NCBI GenBank assembly: GCA_002282015.1 | Contig: NCIJ01000003.1 | Span: forward strand, 62,001-126,000 | Reading direction: 5' to 3' | DNA: 64,000 nt | Source: Sulfuricurvum sp. 17-40-25 | GTDB lineage: Bacteria > Campylobacterota > Campylobacteria > Campylobacterales > Sulfurimonadaceae | In this document: positions 17,940 through 27,171 of the stretch, one piece after another | How positions within the stretch are numbered: position 1 is the stretch's first letter | How the letters are laid out: every line of letters begins with the position of its first letter | The notes under the pieces: generated by a model | Database searches by the model: none | What the model was told of the DNA's origin: nothing | Seen by the model: the letters and a program-made list of their open reading frames with translations, nothing else | Program-made: the position numbers and the translations under genes

Positions 17940-18715
17940 TTTCCACCCTCCATCATTACCAAGGCATTTGGAAGTTGGAAATACCCTGTTCGAATCTGCA
18001 ATTTCAACGCATTGAACAATGCAGCAATTTTTTCTTTCTCGTTTTTATCTTGTGTTACCTTATATTTGTAACTGTTACCTTCTTTGACGACATAACCTAA
18101 ACGATTATCGGCTGTAGCAAAAAACATCATAACTGTCCCAATTTTTCCGATTTCACATAGTACTTTTTTATTATCCAAAACGATCTCTTGCTTGAACACT
18201 CCGATCTCTTTGGTCATACGTAGGTTATCGTCAAACCCTGCCCACACCAATGATAGTGCTTTTTCTTGAGTGATCAACTTATCATTAAGCTGTTGTTGTA
18301 TTTTGTTCACACCAGCAAGGCGCTCTTCTACTTTAAACGGGATTCCATTACGAATATTCTCTTTGAGTAAAGCCATTCCATTTTCTAACAAAGGTGTCAG
18401 CTCAATATTTTTCCCAGATGCCATAGCTATATTGGACTTCACCTTGGAAAGCTCCAGTTGAGCTAACTTCTTAGAAGTTGTTTGACGATTGAGCTGTGCT
18501 TTATTATCTGAGCTTTGAGAAGAGAGCGATTTCATTTGAGATTTATAGTTCTCTTTGTTTTCATCGATCTTAGAATAAAGCGATTCTACTTCGGAACGCA
18601 GTTTCATTACGGATTGAACCATCTCTTCATTACTTTGTACGGCTAACAGGGGAGATGAAAGCATTAAACAACTCAGTGCTAAAGAGACAACACCCTTTTT
18701 TTTATTTTCAAACAT
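17936..18715 (-). CDS. DUF3450 periplasmic protein of the TonB2-type cluster
   Basis: This 259-residue protein is the first gene of the operon. A signal peptide (about 1-25, LALSCLMLSSPLLAVQS) precedes a coiled-coil stretch (about 30-90, KLRSEVESLYSKIDENKENY). A globular C-terminal part follows, containing VWAGFDDNLRMTKEIGVFKQE and FFATADNRLGYVVKEGN. This layout and length fit DUF3450, which almost always accompanies TtpC/ExbB2/ExbD2/TonB2. CTGGAGTACAA precedes the ATG. Its stop overlaps the TtpC-type start by 4 bases. The molecular role is unknown; it is presumably a partner of the TtpC coiled coil. Confidence 0.85.
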   Translation of the reverse strand: MFENKKKGVVSLALSCLMLSSPLLAVQSNEEMVQSVMKLRSEVESLYSKIDENKENYKSQMKSLSSQSSDNKAQLNRQTTSKKLAQLELSKVKSNIAMASGKNIELTPLLENGMALLKENIRNGIPFKVEERLAGVNKIQQQLNDKLITQEKALSLVWAGFDDNLRMTKEIGVFKQEIVLDNKKVLCEIGKIGTVMMFFATADNRLGYVVKEGNSYKYKVTQDKNEKEKIAALFNALKLQIRTGYFQLPNALVMMEGGK

Positions 18716-18824
18716 TTGTACTCCAGAAAGTATTTTGCGAATGTTACATTCAAATTATTACGCTTATGTTACGAAATGTATAACAAGCCATCCCTGACCT
18801 GATGAAACCGATAAGCAGTATGCC

Positions 18825-19017
18825 CTCATCATTACGAGTGATACTCCTAAAAAGTTTGCCTATCAGCAAAGTTCAAAAGACTAATTTCTACTTTGCACAT
18901 CCATACCAGTCATGGGAACAAGTGCTGAATGAATATACGAATGGATTGGTACAGGAATATTTCCAAAAAGAGAAAGAATTTAAAGAGATAACAGATGAAC
19001 AGATCGTTACCAATTAA
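18825..19017 (+). pseudogene. IS30-family transposase C-terminal remnant, frameshifted
   Basis: Two frames together recall the end of an IS30 transposase. ITSDTPKKFAYQQSSK (from about 18831) matches the usual TSDNGKEFA block. After a frame change at about 18870, TNFYFAHPYQSWEQVLNEYTNG continues in the frame that stops at 19017, matching YFAHPYSSWERGLNENTNG. The second Asp and the Glu of the DDE triad are recognisable, but the N-terminal two thirds, the first Asp and both terminal repeats are missing. It is a decayed relic 38 bases from the tRNA-Leu gene and is certainly not functional. Confidence 0.8.
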
Positions 19018-19055
19018 GTATGGGGAAAAAAAGAATGTATATTAAATTTAAAAGA

Positions 19056-19140
19056 TGGTGCGGTCGGGGGGATTTGAACCCCCACACCCGTAAGGCACTA
19101 CCACCTCAAGGTAGCGTGTCTACCGTTCCACCACGACCGC
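19056..19140 (-). tRNA. tRNA-Leu (anticodon GAG)
   Basis: The minus strand folds as a cloverleaf with acceptor GCGGTCG/CGACCGC and discriminator A. The CCA end is encoded. The D arm contains TGGAACGGTAGACAC. The anticodon stem CTACC/GGTAG encloses loop TTGAGGT (anticodon GAG). A short class II variable arm and T loop GTTCAAATC follow. It reads CUC/CUU codons. Total length is 85 with CCA. Confidence 0.95.
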
Positions 19141-19151
19141 ATAAGAAAGGT

Positions 19152-19171
19152 GAATCAGCAAAAGCTGATTC
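19152..19171 (-). terminator. Hairpin after atpE
   Basis: Arms GAATCAGC and GCTGATTC (8 bp) with a 4-base loop begin 17 bases after the atpE stop codon. On the minus strand CACCTTTCTTAT follows. It separates atpE from the tRNA gene. Confidence 0.6.
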
Positions 19172-19187
19172 TAAAAGAAAGCCGAAC

Positions 19188-19565
19188 TTACGCTACTAAA
19201 TAAGGGTTAGCGTAAAGAGCGATAAGAGCGATTACCAATGTATAGATAACCTGTGCTTCGATCATAGCTAAAGCGATGAACATAGTAGTCATCAATTTTC
19301 CGCCAAGACCTGGGTTACGTGCAGTACCTGCGATAGTTGCAGCAGCAGTGTTACCCATACCAATAGCACCACCAAGTGCAGCCAAACCAAGACCAACACC
19401 CGCAGCGATCATTGAGTACGCTTTAAGAGTTTGGTTTGCAACATCACCAGTTGCAGCCGCTACTGCAGGTGCAGCTTCAACAGCAGTTTCAACAACTGCT
19501 ACAGCGTCTTCAGCACCAAATGCTGCAGCAACAAGTGCAGTCATAAGAAATAGAACTTTTTTCAT
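19188..19565 (-). CDS. atpE: F-type ATP synthase subunit c
   Basis: This 125-residue subunit builds the rotating proton ring of ATP synthase. Two membrane helices (about 50-78 and 95-122) flank the polar loop TARNPGL, and the second helix carries the ion-binding Glu in IALAMIEAQVIYTLVIAL. Residues 1-17 (KKVLFLMTALVAAAFGA) look like a cleavable signal peptide, followed by an Ala/Val/Glu-rich stretch. A signal-like start is known for Campylobacterota AtpE, though this linker seems long. As in related genomes, the gene stands apart from the other atp genes. A -10 box lies in the upstream gap, and ACGGAGATTACTC precedes the ATG. Confidence 0.95.
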   Translation of the reverse strand: MKKVLFLMTALVAAAFGAEDAVAVVETAVEAAPAVAAATGDVANQTLKAYSMIAAGVGLGLAALGGAIGMGNTAAATIAGTARNPGLGGKLMTTMFIALAMIEAQVIYTLVIALIALYANPYLVA

Positions 19566-19632
19566 GAGTAATCTCCGTATTTAAGTCAAAGTCTGTTCGG
19601 ATAGTTTCCCTACTTATCACTTTGTAGACGGA

Positions 19633-19638
19633 ATTATA
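19633..19638 (-). promoter_or_regulatory. -10 box of atpE
   Basis: TATAAT on the minus strand, about 68 bases before the atpE start, within the pnp-atpE gap. The predicted leader is about 60 bases. Confidence 0.55.
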
Positions 19639-19657
19639 ATGGGGAGGAGCTAAAAAA

Positions 19658-21835
19658 TTACTTAGCTCTACCTAAGCCTATTTTGTTGCCTTTAAATTCA
19701 ACGATCTCTACCATCAACTCATCTCCCTCTTTGATCACATCGCTCACACGACCTACATGTCCATCGGAGAGTTTTGAAATATGAATAAGACCGTCAATTC
19801 CACCTGGAAGTTCAATGAATGCTCCAAAATCAACGATTTTTTTAACTTTACCTTGTACGATATCGCCCACTTTGTAATCCACTTTTTCTACTGGAGTCAA
19901 ACCGCTCGTGATCCCCTCAATATGATCACGTGCCCCTTTGATCCCCTCTCTGTTTTTACCTGTGAGTTTAACAGAGCCTTTTTTCTTATCAATATCAATG
20001 GCAACATCAAAACGCTCAATGATCTCACGTATCGTTTTACCCGCTTGACCAATAATATCACCTATGAAACTAGGATCCACGTGGAATAAATCCGTGCTTG
20101 GCAATGTCCCCTCGTTGAGTTCAATGTTCTCTTCAGATGCCATCATAATATCAATGATATGAGCACGTGCTTCTTTGGCTTGATACAATGCTTCTTTGAG
20201 GATATCTAGGTGAATTCCACCCAGCTTAATATCCATCTGCATAGCAGTAATACCTTCTTTTGATCCGGCTACTTTGAAATCCAAATCTCCATCATGATCT
20301 TCTAAGCCCATGATATCGGTCAAAATAGCATGACGATTTCCCTCTTGTACCATTCCCATGGCCACACCCGCGATTGGATCACATACTTCGATATCTCCTG
20401 CACGCAATGCCATATAGCCGCCACATATCGTAGCCATTGACGAAGAACCGTTTGACTCTAAGATTTCAGAAACGAGACGGATCGTTTGTCCATTTCTCAC
20501 TGTAGCGCCTTCAAGTGCTCGTTTGGCCAAGTTTCCATGACCTAATTCACGACGTCTTGGAGCACCGATGGGTGACGCTTCTCCTACGCTAAATCCTGGG
20601 AAATTATAATGAACCATAAAGCCTTCATTTTGAGTGCCATGATCCGTTAGACCTTCGTACATCTGGGCATCTTTAGGCCCGCCAAGCGTCAAGACTACAA
20701 GCGCTTGAGTTTGTCCACGTGTAAAGAGTGCAGAGGCATGTGCACTTGGCAATACATTCGTTTCAATACTGATTGGACGAACGTCTTTAAAACCACGTCC
20801 ATCTGATCGTACCTTATCATCTAAAATCTGTGCACGAACCATAGATCGTTTAACGGATTCTATCGCTTTTTTGAGTTCGTGTTCATCCCATTGTGTTTTT
20901 TCTGTCATCACAGCTTTACGAATCGTTCTAAGTGCCGTTGAACGTTCAGTTTTGGCCATTTGACTAATACCGCGCTTGAGATCATCGGTATGAACCTCAC
21001 GTACATAATCACACATTTCTTCATCAATGTCTTTAATTACACACTGCAGTTCAAACGGTGCTTTGGCATAAGCTTTGAAAGCATTTTCATACTTTGTGTT
21101 TGCATCCAAAAGAACGGCTTGTGCCTGTGCTAAGACATCGATTAATTCATCCTCACTCATTGCATTAGATTGGCGCATAGAGATACTTTGAGATGCCATG
21201 ACCGGATCCACAAACGGATCAGCTAATCCCAATTCAATAATCTGTGCTTCATCACTGCCCAGTGCTTGCATCTCGATCATCAGCATATCGTCTTTGCTTC
21301 CCGCCAAATAAAGATCAAAGGTACTGCGTTGCAAATCACTGTGTTTTGGATTGAAAACAATTTCACCGTCAATTTTAGCAACACGAACACCGGTTACTGA
21401 GTTAAAAATATCAATATCCGAAATGTATAAAGCTGCCGATGCTGCATTAAGACCCAATACTTGCAAGTCGGCATCTTCATCCGCACTAAGCACTAAAACG
21501 GAAATTTGTATCGGATTCGCAAACCCTTTTGGAAACAAGGGACGCAATGAGCGGTCAATAATACGGGATGTTAATGCCTCAAAATCGCTTGGTTTTGTTT
21601 CACGCTTGATAAAACCACCCGGAAATTTACCTGCCGCGTAACTTTTCTCAAGATACTGTACCGTTAAAGGTAAAAAGTCTTCATCTACAAAATGCGTTTC
21701 ATCGATAACAACGGTTGCCAAAATAACAGTATTTCCCGATTTAAGCCATACGGCACCATTGGCTTGCGCCGCTACTTGATTGAGTGCATAAGACTCTTCT
21801 TTGTTTTTTAATGCCAGTTCGACGGTATATTTCAT
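19658..21835 (-). CDS. pnp: Polyribonucleotide nucleotidyltransferase (PNPase)
   Basis: This 725-residue enzyme degrades RNA 3' to 5' by phosphorolysis and can add tails. It has two RNase PH domains (about 5-220 and 300-535), the second with RRRELGHGNLAKRAL and GDLDFKVAGSKEGITAMQMDIK. A KH domain (about 555-615, FIGDIIGQAGKTIREI) and an S1 domain (about 635-705, GKVKKIVDFGAFIELPGG) follow. I chose the ATG at 21835, with TAGGA 8 bases upstream; codons further up overlap the MCE gene. It ends the minus-strand run that begins at purD, 16 bases after the MCE protein gene. Length is close to the family norm. Confidence 0.96.
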   Translation of the reverse strand: MKYTVELALKNKEESYALNQVAAQANGAVWLKSGNTVILATVVIDETHFVDEDFLPLTVQYLEKSYAAGKFPGGFIKRETKPSDFEALTSRIIDRSLRPLFPKGFANPIQISVLVLSADEDADLQVLGLNAASAALYISDIDIFNSVTGVRVAKIDGEIVFNPKHSDLQRSTFDLYLAGSKDDMLMIEMQALGSDEAQIIELGLADPFVDPVMASQSISMRQSNAMSEDELIDVLAQAQAVLLDANTKYENAFKAYAKAPFELQCVIKDIDEEMCDYVREVHTDDLKRGISQMAKTERSTALRTIRKAVMTEKTQWDEHELKKAIESVKRSMVRAQILDDKVRSDGRGFKDVRPISIETNVLPSAHASALFTRGQTQALVVLTLGGPKDAQMYEGLTDHGTQNEGFMVHYNFPGFSVGEASPIGAPRRRELGHGNLAKRALEGATVRNGQTIRLVSEILESNGSSSMATICGGYMALRAGDIEVCDPIAGVAMGMVQEGNRHAILTDIMGLEDHDGDLDFKVAGSKEGITAMQMDIKLGGIHLDILKEALYQAKEARAHIIDIMMASEENIELNEGTLPSTDLFHVDPSFIGDIIGQAGKTIREIIERFDVAIDIDKKKGSVKLTGKNREGIKGARDHIEGITSGLTPVEKVDYKVGDIVQGKVKKIVDFGAFIELPGGIDGLIHISKLSDGHVGRVSDVIKEGDELMVEIVEFKGNKIGLGRAK

Positions 21836-21851
21836 TCTAATTCCTATGTAA

Positions 21852-23249
21852 TTATCGCGCCATGGATGCGGCGCCAAAAGTGTATTTTATATCGTTGTCG
21901 ATGAATCGCATTCCCACCCCTAAGAAAAGGTTTTGTGCTCTAGGATTTAAAAAGTTATCCCAACCGCCGTAGACTTCTAAATGTTTTAGCATCTGATAGC
22001 GAAGTTGCGCTTTAAGATGAACACGATCTCCGCGAATGTCATTCATCGCATTAAAATCAAAGGCTTCACCTGATATTTTTAAACGATCATGATTTGCAAA
22101 ATAATCCACTCCAACCCCGCCTGTTGACTCAATAAGTCCAAAACGCAACAAAAAGTCATCAAAACGTTTTCCATACTGTGCTGAGTAGAGCTTATTTGTC
22201 TCAACATGCTTTCCTGGAGTCACATTAGGCTTGGAATAATCATCTGTACTGATCAAGTCAAGCATATAATAGGTTTCAGGATTGGGAAGATACGTGATTC
22301 CTAAATATATTTTTGAATACTCATCCCTCATCATATAATCGGCATGCATGGCTATTTGCAATTCACTCGTTGTAAAACTAGAAAGCAAGGTGTCAACTCT
22401 ACCAAATGCCTCTTCACCGCTTTTGAAAAAAGAGCCAGCTGAGGAAATTGTATCTTTAAGGCCAGTACGGTTTTCTGCTAACATAACACTGACATTGTCT
22501 TCAATTTTCGTAAATTTATCAACAGCTTCAGGAAGCTTATATTCTAATGCACCACTGATATTATCCAACCGCGTCGTCAAAGAATTGACGCGTGTCATAA
22601 TTTCCGGTAAATCTTTATTAACGGTATCAGCTGTTTGACTAAATCCGGCACTCATATCTTTAAAATTAGCGATTGCAGCATAAAGATTTTGACGGTTGTC
22701 CCCAATAACACCATTGAGATTAACTCCTACATCGCGAAACGCAATAATCGCTTCTTGAATTGCTTGACGATGTTCATCGTCCAAGGTTTCTCTAAAATCA
22801 TGCAGTAATAATTCCATCTCTTTGGCAGCAGCATTGACTGAATCGCTTGTTTGATCAAAAGAAGCATAGCGTTTTGACTGAACAAGGGTTCCCCCTTTTT
22901 GAAGCATACTTGTAGCATCTCCAACGGCAATGTTTACCACCTTTGAGCCTAATAATGATTCTTGGGTGACAATGACCGCTGAATCATCAGGAATGTTAAC
23001 CCCATCATTAATCAAAAGGCTCAAGCGAACACGTTTTCCCTCGATCGTAATATCTTTAATCTCACCGATCGTTACCCCGTTCATTAATACATGGGTATGT
23101 TTTTCAAGCCCTGACGCGTCATCTACATATGCTTCGATTGGATAACCGCTTTGACCCCATTTCCCCAGTGATGTTACTTGAGTCGACAATATAAGTAAGG
23201 CTCCCAATGCCAGTACTACAAAAAGGCCTATTTTTGCTTCGAGTTTCAT
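21852..23249 (-). CDS. MCE/MlaD-type lipid transport protein with barrel-like C-terminal region
   Basis: This 465-residue protein has a membrane anchor (about 5-25, IGLFVVLALGALLILS) and then an MCE domain (about 35-115: YPIEAYVDDASGLEKHTHVLMNGVTIGEI, SKVVNIAVGD). A long helical stretch (about 130-285) follows. The C-terminal 165 residues are rich in alternating aromatic strands (KIYLGITYLPNP, YSAQYGKRFDDFLLRFGLI, LEVYGGWDNFL, LFLGVGMRF) that look like an outer membrane barrel or beta-rich cap. MCE proteins bind and shuttle phospholipids between membranes. A gene beside lptD fits an envelope role. The C-terminal assignment is inferred from the pattern. Confidence 0.82.
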   Translation of the reverse strand: MKLEAKIGLFVVLALGALLILSTQVTSLGKWGQSGYPIEAYVDDASGLEKHTHVLMNGVTIGEIKDITIEGKRVRLSLLINDGVNIPDDSAVIVTQESLLGSKVVNIAVGDATSMLQKGGTLVQSKRYASFDQTSDSVNAAAKEMELLLHDFRETLDDEHRQAIQEAIIAFRDVGVNLNGVIGDNRQNLYAAIANFKDMSAGFSQTADTVNKDLPEIMTRVNSLTTRLDNISGALEYKLPEAVDKFTKIEDNVSVMLAENRTGLKDTISSAGSFFKSGEEAFGRVDTLLSSFTTSELQIAMHADYMMRDEYSKIYLGITYLPNPETYYMLDLISTDDYSKPNVTPGKHVETNKLYSAQYGKRFDDFLLRFGLIESTGGVGVDYFANHDRLKISGEAFDFNAMNDIRGDRVHLKAQLRYQMLKHLEVYGGWDNFLNPRAQNLFLGVGMRFIDNDIKYTFGAASMAR

Positions 23250-23257
23250 CTCTGCCC

Positions 23258-25393
23258 CTATTGGTTATTAGTGATTTTATAATTAAATGCAGAACCGCCA
23301 ATCGGCTTTAAAATCAATGTAATAAATATATAAGAATCATTGACTGCATTGTCATTATTGACATTGGTAAGAACCGGGCGAATATTTTGTACAAAACGCA
23401 AACCTAAGTCCAAACATCTTTGAGAATACAGAAAGCCAATTTCTTTTCGCTTCATCAATTTTTCTCTGTAATCATACGCTACCAGTCCAAAAAAACGATA
23501 GTTTCGATCATACTGATACGATGCGTCAGCTGTCCAATAGCTCGAGTACACACTAGTACCATTTTTTAATACATCTGAATAATGATGATTCAGTGCTCCC
23601 GATACAACATGATCATTATAGCGTATCGTATTGAGCTCTTTACTCACTCTTGAACGCTCATGATTATATGCCGTGACATTGTAATAGCTAATAGACTCTG
23701 CAATTTCCCATTCCAATTCATTGGTTATTTCACCGTAGTAATTCCCGGTATTGTCATAACGAAAATTTTGTGAAAGCCGATCGACTATCGTTTGTTTTCC
23801 ATTTTCAAAAAGATAGTTGTTGACTCCCAAAGAAAGCGTATCTCTCGGACTTTGTAAGGTAAAAAATTCACATACTGGATCCGTATTTCCATCGACGCAT
23901 ACTTCATTATAACGCTTATAATAACCTTCATAATAACGATTTCCAGCAAAAGTGTACGCTATATCAGGGGCGATAACATGCGTCTTTGTCCCATAAGGCT
24001 TAACAAGTGTTGTCCCTAGTTTGAAAGTATGATCAAGCTGCGCGTATTGTCCAGAGTCATAGGCATCATTGCTCTCACCAGACTGTGCATTTCCGTAAAA
24101 ACCGATCAAACGACCGCTTATATGTGCCGTATAGCTAGCATCAATAGTGTTATCAAACAAACCAGTTTGCAAAATAAGGGGAATATTTACATTACCTTCA
24201 ACCGCTCGTTTTCCATCAGGTCTGTAAAAATTTGTCACTGAGGTATCAGCATTATAAAGTAAGTGATCGCCTAGTAAATTTTCCAAATAACGATGGTAAT
24301 TCAATGTTGGCAGAATTTGAATTGTTTTACTGTTCTCGGCGATATCAAGATATTGATAATGTTTCAAATACATCCCGAGATAATCATCTTCATCACTGTA
24401 ATACGCATTAATCCGCGATAATATCTGACTTGTAGTCACGGTCTGTGTTTCATCGGTTCCTTGTAAATTAAGGTAATCAACGTCATTCATCCAACTACCC
24501 TTAACGTATAAGCCCGACTCTCCTTGAATATTTAACCCAAACCATTCCTCTAAAAAAGCAGTATGATGATAGTCAATATCATACCCATAATGTTTTTCAT
24601 GCGCTAAATCACGCTCTTGAGCATATGCTGCTTGTTCTTTAAAATAACCCATTCTAATCGATCCAAAAGAAGAAGCGGTATCCACAAATCTAAAATCTGC
24701 ATAAAGACCCTCTCCACGCGATGTTCGGATTTGAGGACGTAACTCTGCATCCCACCAGTTTTGCGGTGCAATATAAATAGGCTGTTGATAAAGAAACCCT
24801 TCAGAGCTTGATACACCAAGGGTAGGTATCAACAAACCGCTACGGCGAGTTTTATCCGTTGGATATCCAAAATAGGGAAGATAAAAAAGCGGAATGTCTT
24901 GGACATAGAGACGTGCATTATAAATATTCATCCACATCTTATCGGTGTTATAATCAGCACTGCTAAAGTGTATTTTCCATACAGGGTCTGTTGAATTACA
25001 TCCCGATAACATTCCGCTTGAAAGATCGATTTGACTTTCACATGCATCGGATTCTTGCGTACTAACCCATAGTTTTGTTTGATGGTCAATCATGTAAAAA
25101 GGACGAGATTGACGGGTATCTGTGTCCATATTCAATTTTAAGTAATCACTCATTGCATGAAGCGTACCATGCTGAAAAACAGAGACATTACCCTCCGCTT
25201 CAATAATACTCGAATTGCGGTCATAGGAAAGACGATTTGCCGTTACGATTTTATCCTGATAGGTAATAACAGGATTCCCGTAAGCATTGACTACCGATCC
25301 ATTGGTATCAGCGCTTGATCCTAATAATTCCACACGATCATTGGCCAGTACAGCACTGCATGCAATAATACTAAGGCAAATCAGTTTACGCAT
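23258..25393 (-). CDS. lptD: LPS-assembly protein LptD
   Basis: This 711-residue outer membrane translocon places lipopolysaccharide in the outer leaflet. A signal peptide (1-17) is followed by an OstA/LptA-like jellyroll (about 20-130: YQDKIVTANRLSYDRNSSIIEAEGNVSVFQHG). The LptD signature YLPYFGYPTDKTRRSGLLIPTLG comes near 180, then a barrel of about 500 residues. The Cys pattern (DACES, SGCNS, EVCVD, PVCEF) provides the pairs expected for interdomain disulfides. It overlaps the RDD gene by 8 bases and precedes the MCE gene by 8, so the three are translated in one run. Confidence 0.94.
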   Translation of the reverse strand: MRKLICLSIIACSAVLANDRVELLGSSADTNGSVVNAYGNPVITYQDKIVTANRLSYDRNSSIIEAEGNVSVFQHGTLHAMSDYLKLNMDTDTRQSRPFYMIDHQTKLWVSTQESDACESQIDLSSGMLSGCNSTDPVWKIHFSSADYNTDKMWMNIYNARLYVQDIPLFYLPYFGYPTDKTRRSGLLIPTLGVSSSEGFLYQQPIYIAPQNWWDAELRPQIRTSRGEGLYADFRFVDTASSFGSIRMGYFKEQAAYAQERDLAHEKHYGYDIDYHHTAFLEEWFGLNIQGESGLYVKGSWMNDVDYLNLQGTDETQTVTTSQILSRINAYYSDEDDYLGMYLKHYQYLDIAENSKTIQILPTLNYHRYLENLLGDHLLYNADTSVTNFYRPDGKRAVEGNVNIPLILQTGLFDNTIDASYTAHISGRLIGFYGNAQSGESNDAYDSGQYAQLDHTFKLGTTLVKPYGTKTHVIAPDIAYTFAGNRYYEGYYKRYNEVCVDGNTDPVCEFFTLQSPRDTLSLGVNNYLFENGKQTIVDRLSQNFRYDNTGNYYGEITNELEWEIAESISYYNVTAYNHERSRVSKELNTIRYNDHVVSGALNHHYSDVLKNGTSVYSSYWTADASYQYDRNYRFFGLVAYDYREKLMKRKEIGFLYSQRCLDLGLRFVQNIRPVLTNVNNDNAVNDSYIFITLILKPIGGSAFNYKITNNQ

Positions 25394-25835
25394 TAACGAC
25401 CACCGTTTTAGCCGTCAAATCATGCCAACTTCGTCGATAAGGATCCAAAAAGGCCCAGACAAATCCAAAATACATAAGGGCTTCACTCACAATTCGAAAT
25501 ACAGCCCGATTAAAAGCCGCAAAAAAGGCAGGATTTGATAATGTATTCACTTCTATAATGCGAATTTTCATCACAATTTTTCCCAATGTTGCTCCGTACT
25601 GCATCGTAAAAAAAGTTTGATAGACAATTTTAATTGCCATAAATTCAAGTAAAAAATGATTGGTAAGTCCAATAATCGCTTCTACCGATGTTGCTTGTGA
25701 GATAGTGTCCCAAAGAACAATCAAGAGCAAAGTCGAGATTAATACTTCATCTATCGCCAAAGCCACTGAACGTGCTTTTAGTGATGCAATCTGAAGATTT
25801 TCACGATCCAATACGTCATCGAGCTGTTCATTCAT
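25386..25835 (-). CDS. RDD family membrane protein
   Basis: This 149-residue protein carries the RDD fold: RSVALAIDEVLISTLLLIVLWD (first helix with Arg and Asp), a middle helix around KIVYQTFF, GATLGKIVMKIRII, and FRIVSEALMYFGFVWAFLDPYRRSWHDLTAKTVVV. That closing motif is the usual end of RDD proteins. Three or four membrane spans are expected. RDD proteins are small inner membrane proteins, some linked to ion transport or envelope assembly; the role here is unknown. It overlaps purD by one base (TAATG) and lptD by eight. Confidence 0.88.
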   Translation of the reverse strand: MNEQLDDVLDRENLQIASLKARSVALAIDEVLISTLLLIVLWDTISQATSVEAIIGLTNHFLLEFMAIKIVYQTFFTMQYGATLGKIVMKIRIIEVNTLSNPAFFAAFNRAVFRIVSEALMYFGFVWAFLDPYRRSWHDLTAKTVVVNA

Positions 25836-27103
25836 TAGCGAAGGGCTTGATAGGCTATATCGGTACGTAATTTTTTACCTGCAAAGTGGACTTGACCGCA
25901 GAGCATATAGGCGCGATCTCGTGCACTTTTAATACTGTCTCCGACTCCAACACATACGAGAACCCGTCCACCATTTGCATAAAGCTTGCCATCTTCTGCG
26001 CTGACCCCTGCATACGAAATATGTGTGTTTTGAGCAATGTCATCATGATGAATAGTATCCACCACAATCTCAGCGGGAACAGAGCTGTCGTAAGGATAGT
26101 TTTTACTTGCCATCACCACACCTACAGCGTACTTATCATGAAACTCGATATTAAGAGTATCGAGTTGTTTCGTTGCTGCTTTATAAAACAGTTCACTCGC
26201 TGGGGTTTTAAGTAAAGGCATCAATATCTCACATTCTGGATCTCCAAAACGGACATTGAACTCCAAGGTGATCGGTTCCCCATTGACCACCATAATACCG
26301 ATAAAAAGAACACCCTCAAACGGGGCTCCTTCTTTTTGCATTCCCAGTAATGTCGGTCGAACCACGCGCTCTTTTACTTTCTCATAAATCACATCATCCA
26401 CAAGGGGGGTTGGCGCATACGCACCCATTCCACCCGTATTTGGACCTTCATCACCGTCCAAAAGACGCTTATGATCTTGCGCTGCTGGTAGAAGGATAAA
26501 GTCTTTTCCATCGCATAGTGCAAACATGGAAAGTTCATAGCCGTCTAAAAATTCTTCGACTATTACTCGTTTTCCCGCATCACCAAACGATTTACCGCTA
26601 AGCATTTCAGAGACCGCTATTTTTGCTTCATCGTAGGTTTGGGCGATAATAACCCCTTTACCTGCACACAAGCCATCTGCTTTTACCACGATCGGAAGCG
26701 GTAAAGTGGCAATAAATTTAAAGGCCTCTTCAATGTGTCCTGTTTCAATGTAGCGCGCTGTAGGAATCGCGTATTTGGCCAAAAAGTTTTTCATATAGAC
26801 TTTTGAACCCTCAAGCTGTGCTGCTGCTTTACTAGGACCAAAGATCACCAAGCCTTTAGCTTTGAAGATATCAACAATTCCCTCTGTCAAAGGGCCTTCT
26901 GGACCGACAATCGTCAAATCAATCGCATTATCAAGGGCAAATTGTGCAAGTTCCTGAAAATCGCTAAGTGCAACATTTTCACCCAACATTGGAGTTGCAC
27001 CGTTACCGGGAGCAAAATAAACTTTTTCAACCGCTGTGTCTTGCGTTAATACTCTCCCTATGGAAAACTCACGCCCACCACTACCGATTATCATTACACG
27101 CAT
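25835..27103 (-). CDS. purD: Phosphoribosylamine-glycine ligase
   Basis: This 422-residue ATP-grasp enzyme joins glycine to 5-phosphoribosylamine to give GAR, the second step of purine synthesis. The N-terminal motif [16 protein letters not shown], the ATP-grasp region ([19 protein letters not shown], near 145), the [17 protein letters not shown] block and the [10 protein letters not shown] metal site are all intact. I chose the ATG at 27103 with GGGG six bases upstream; a GTG two codons earlier lies within that spacing. It is first in the purD-RDD-lptD-MCE-pnp run and lies 68 bases after the probable 6S RNA, which it may share a transcript with. Confidence 0.96.
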   Translation of the reverse strand: MRVMIIGSGGREFSIGRVLTQDTAVEKVYFAPGNGATPMLGENVALSDFQELAQFALDNAIDLTIVGPEGPLTEGIVDIFKAKGLVIFGPSKAAAQLEGSKVYMKNFLAKYAIPTARYIETGHIEEAFKFIATLPLPIVVKADGLCAGKGVIIAQTYDEAKIAVSEMLSGKSFGDAGKRVIVEEFLDGYELSMFALCDGKDFILLPAAQDHKRLLDGDEGPNTGGMGAYAPTPLVDDVIYEKVKERVVRPTLLGMQKEGAPFEGVLFIGIMVVNGEPITLEFNVRFGDPECEILMPLLKTPASELFYKAATKQLDTLNIEFHDKYAVGVVMASKNYPYDSSVPAEIVVDTIHHDDIAQNTHISYAGVSAEDGKLYANGGRVLVCVGVGDSIKSARDRAYMLCGQVHFAGKKLRTDIAYQALR

Positions 27104-27171
27104 ACACACCCCGTTACAATAAAATAATACACTTTATAAAAAACCACTGTTTGGCATTTTAAAAATGTAAA

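Noticed and set aside
18716-18801. Fur box upstream of the TonB2-type operon
   Set aside because: No stretch resembling the GATAATGATAATCATTATC palindrome could be found; only the ATGTTAC repeat is noted.
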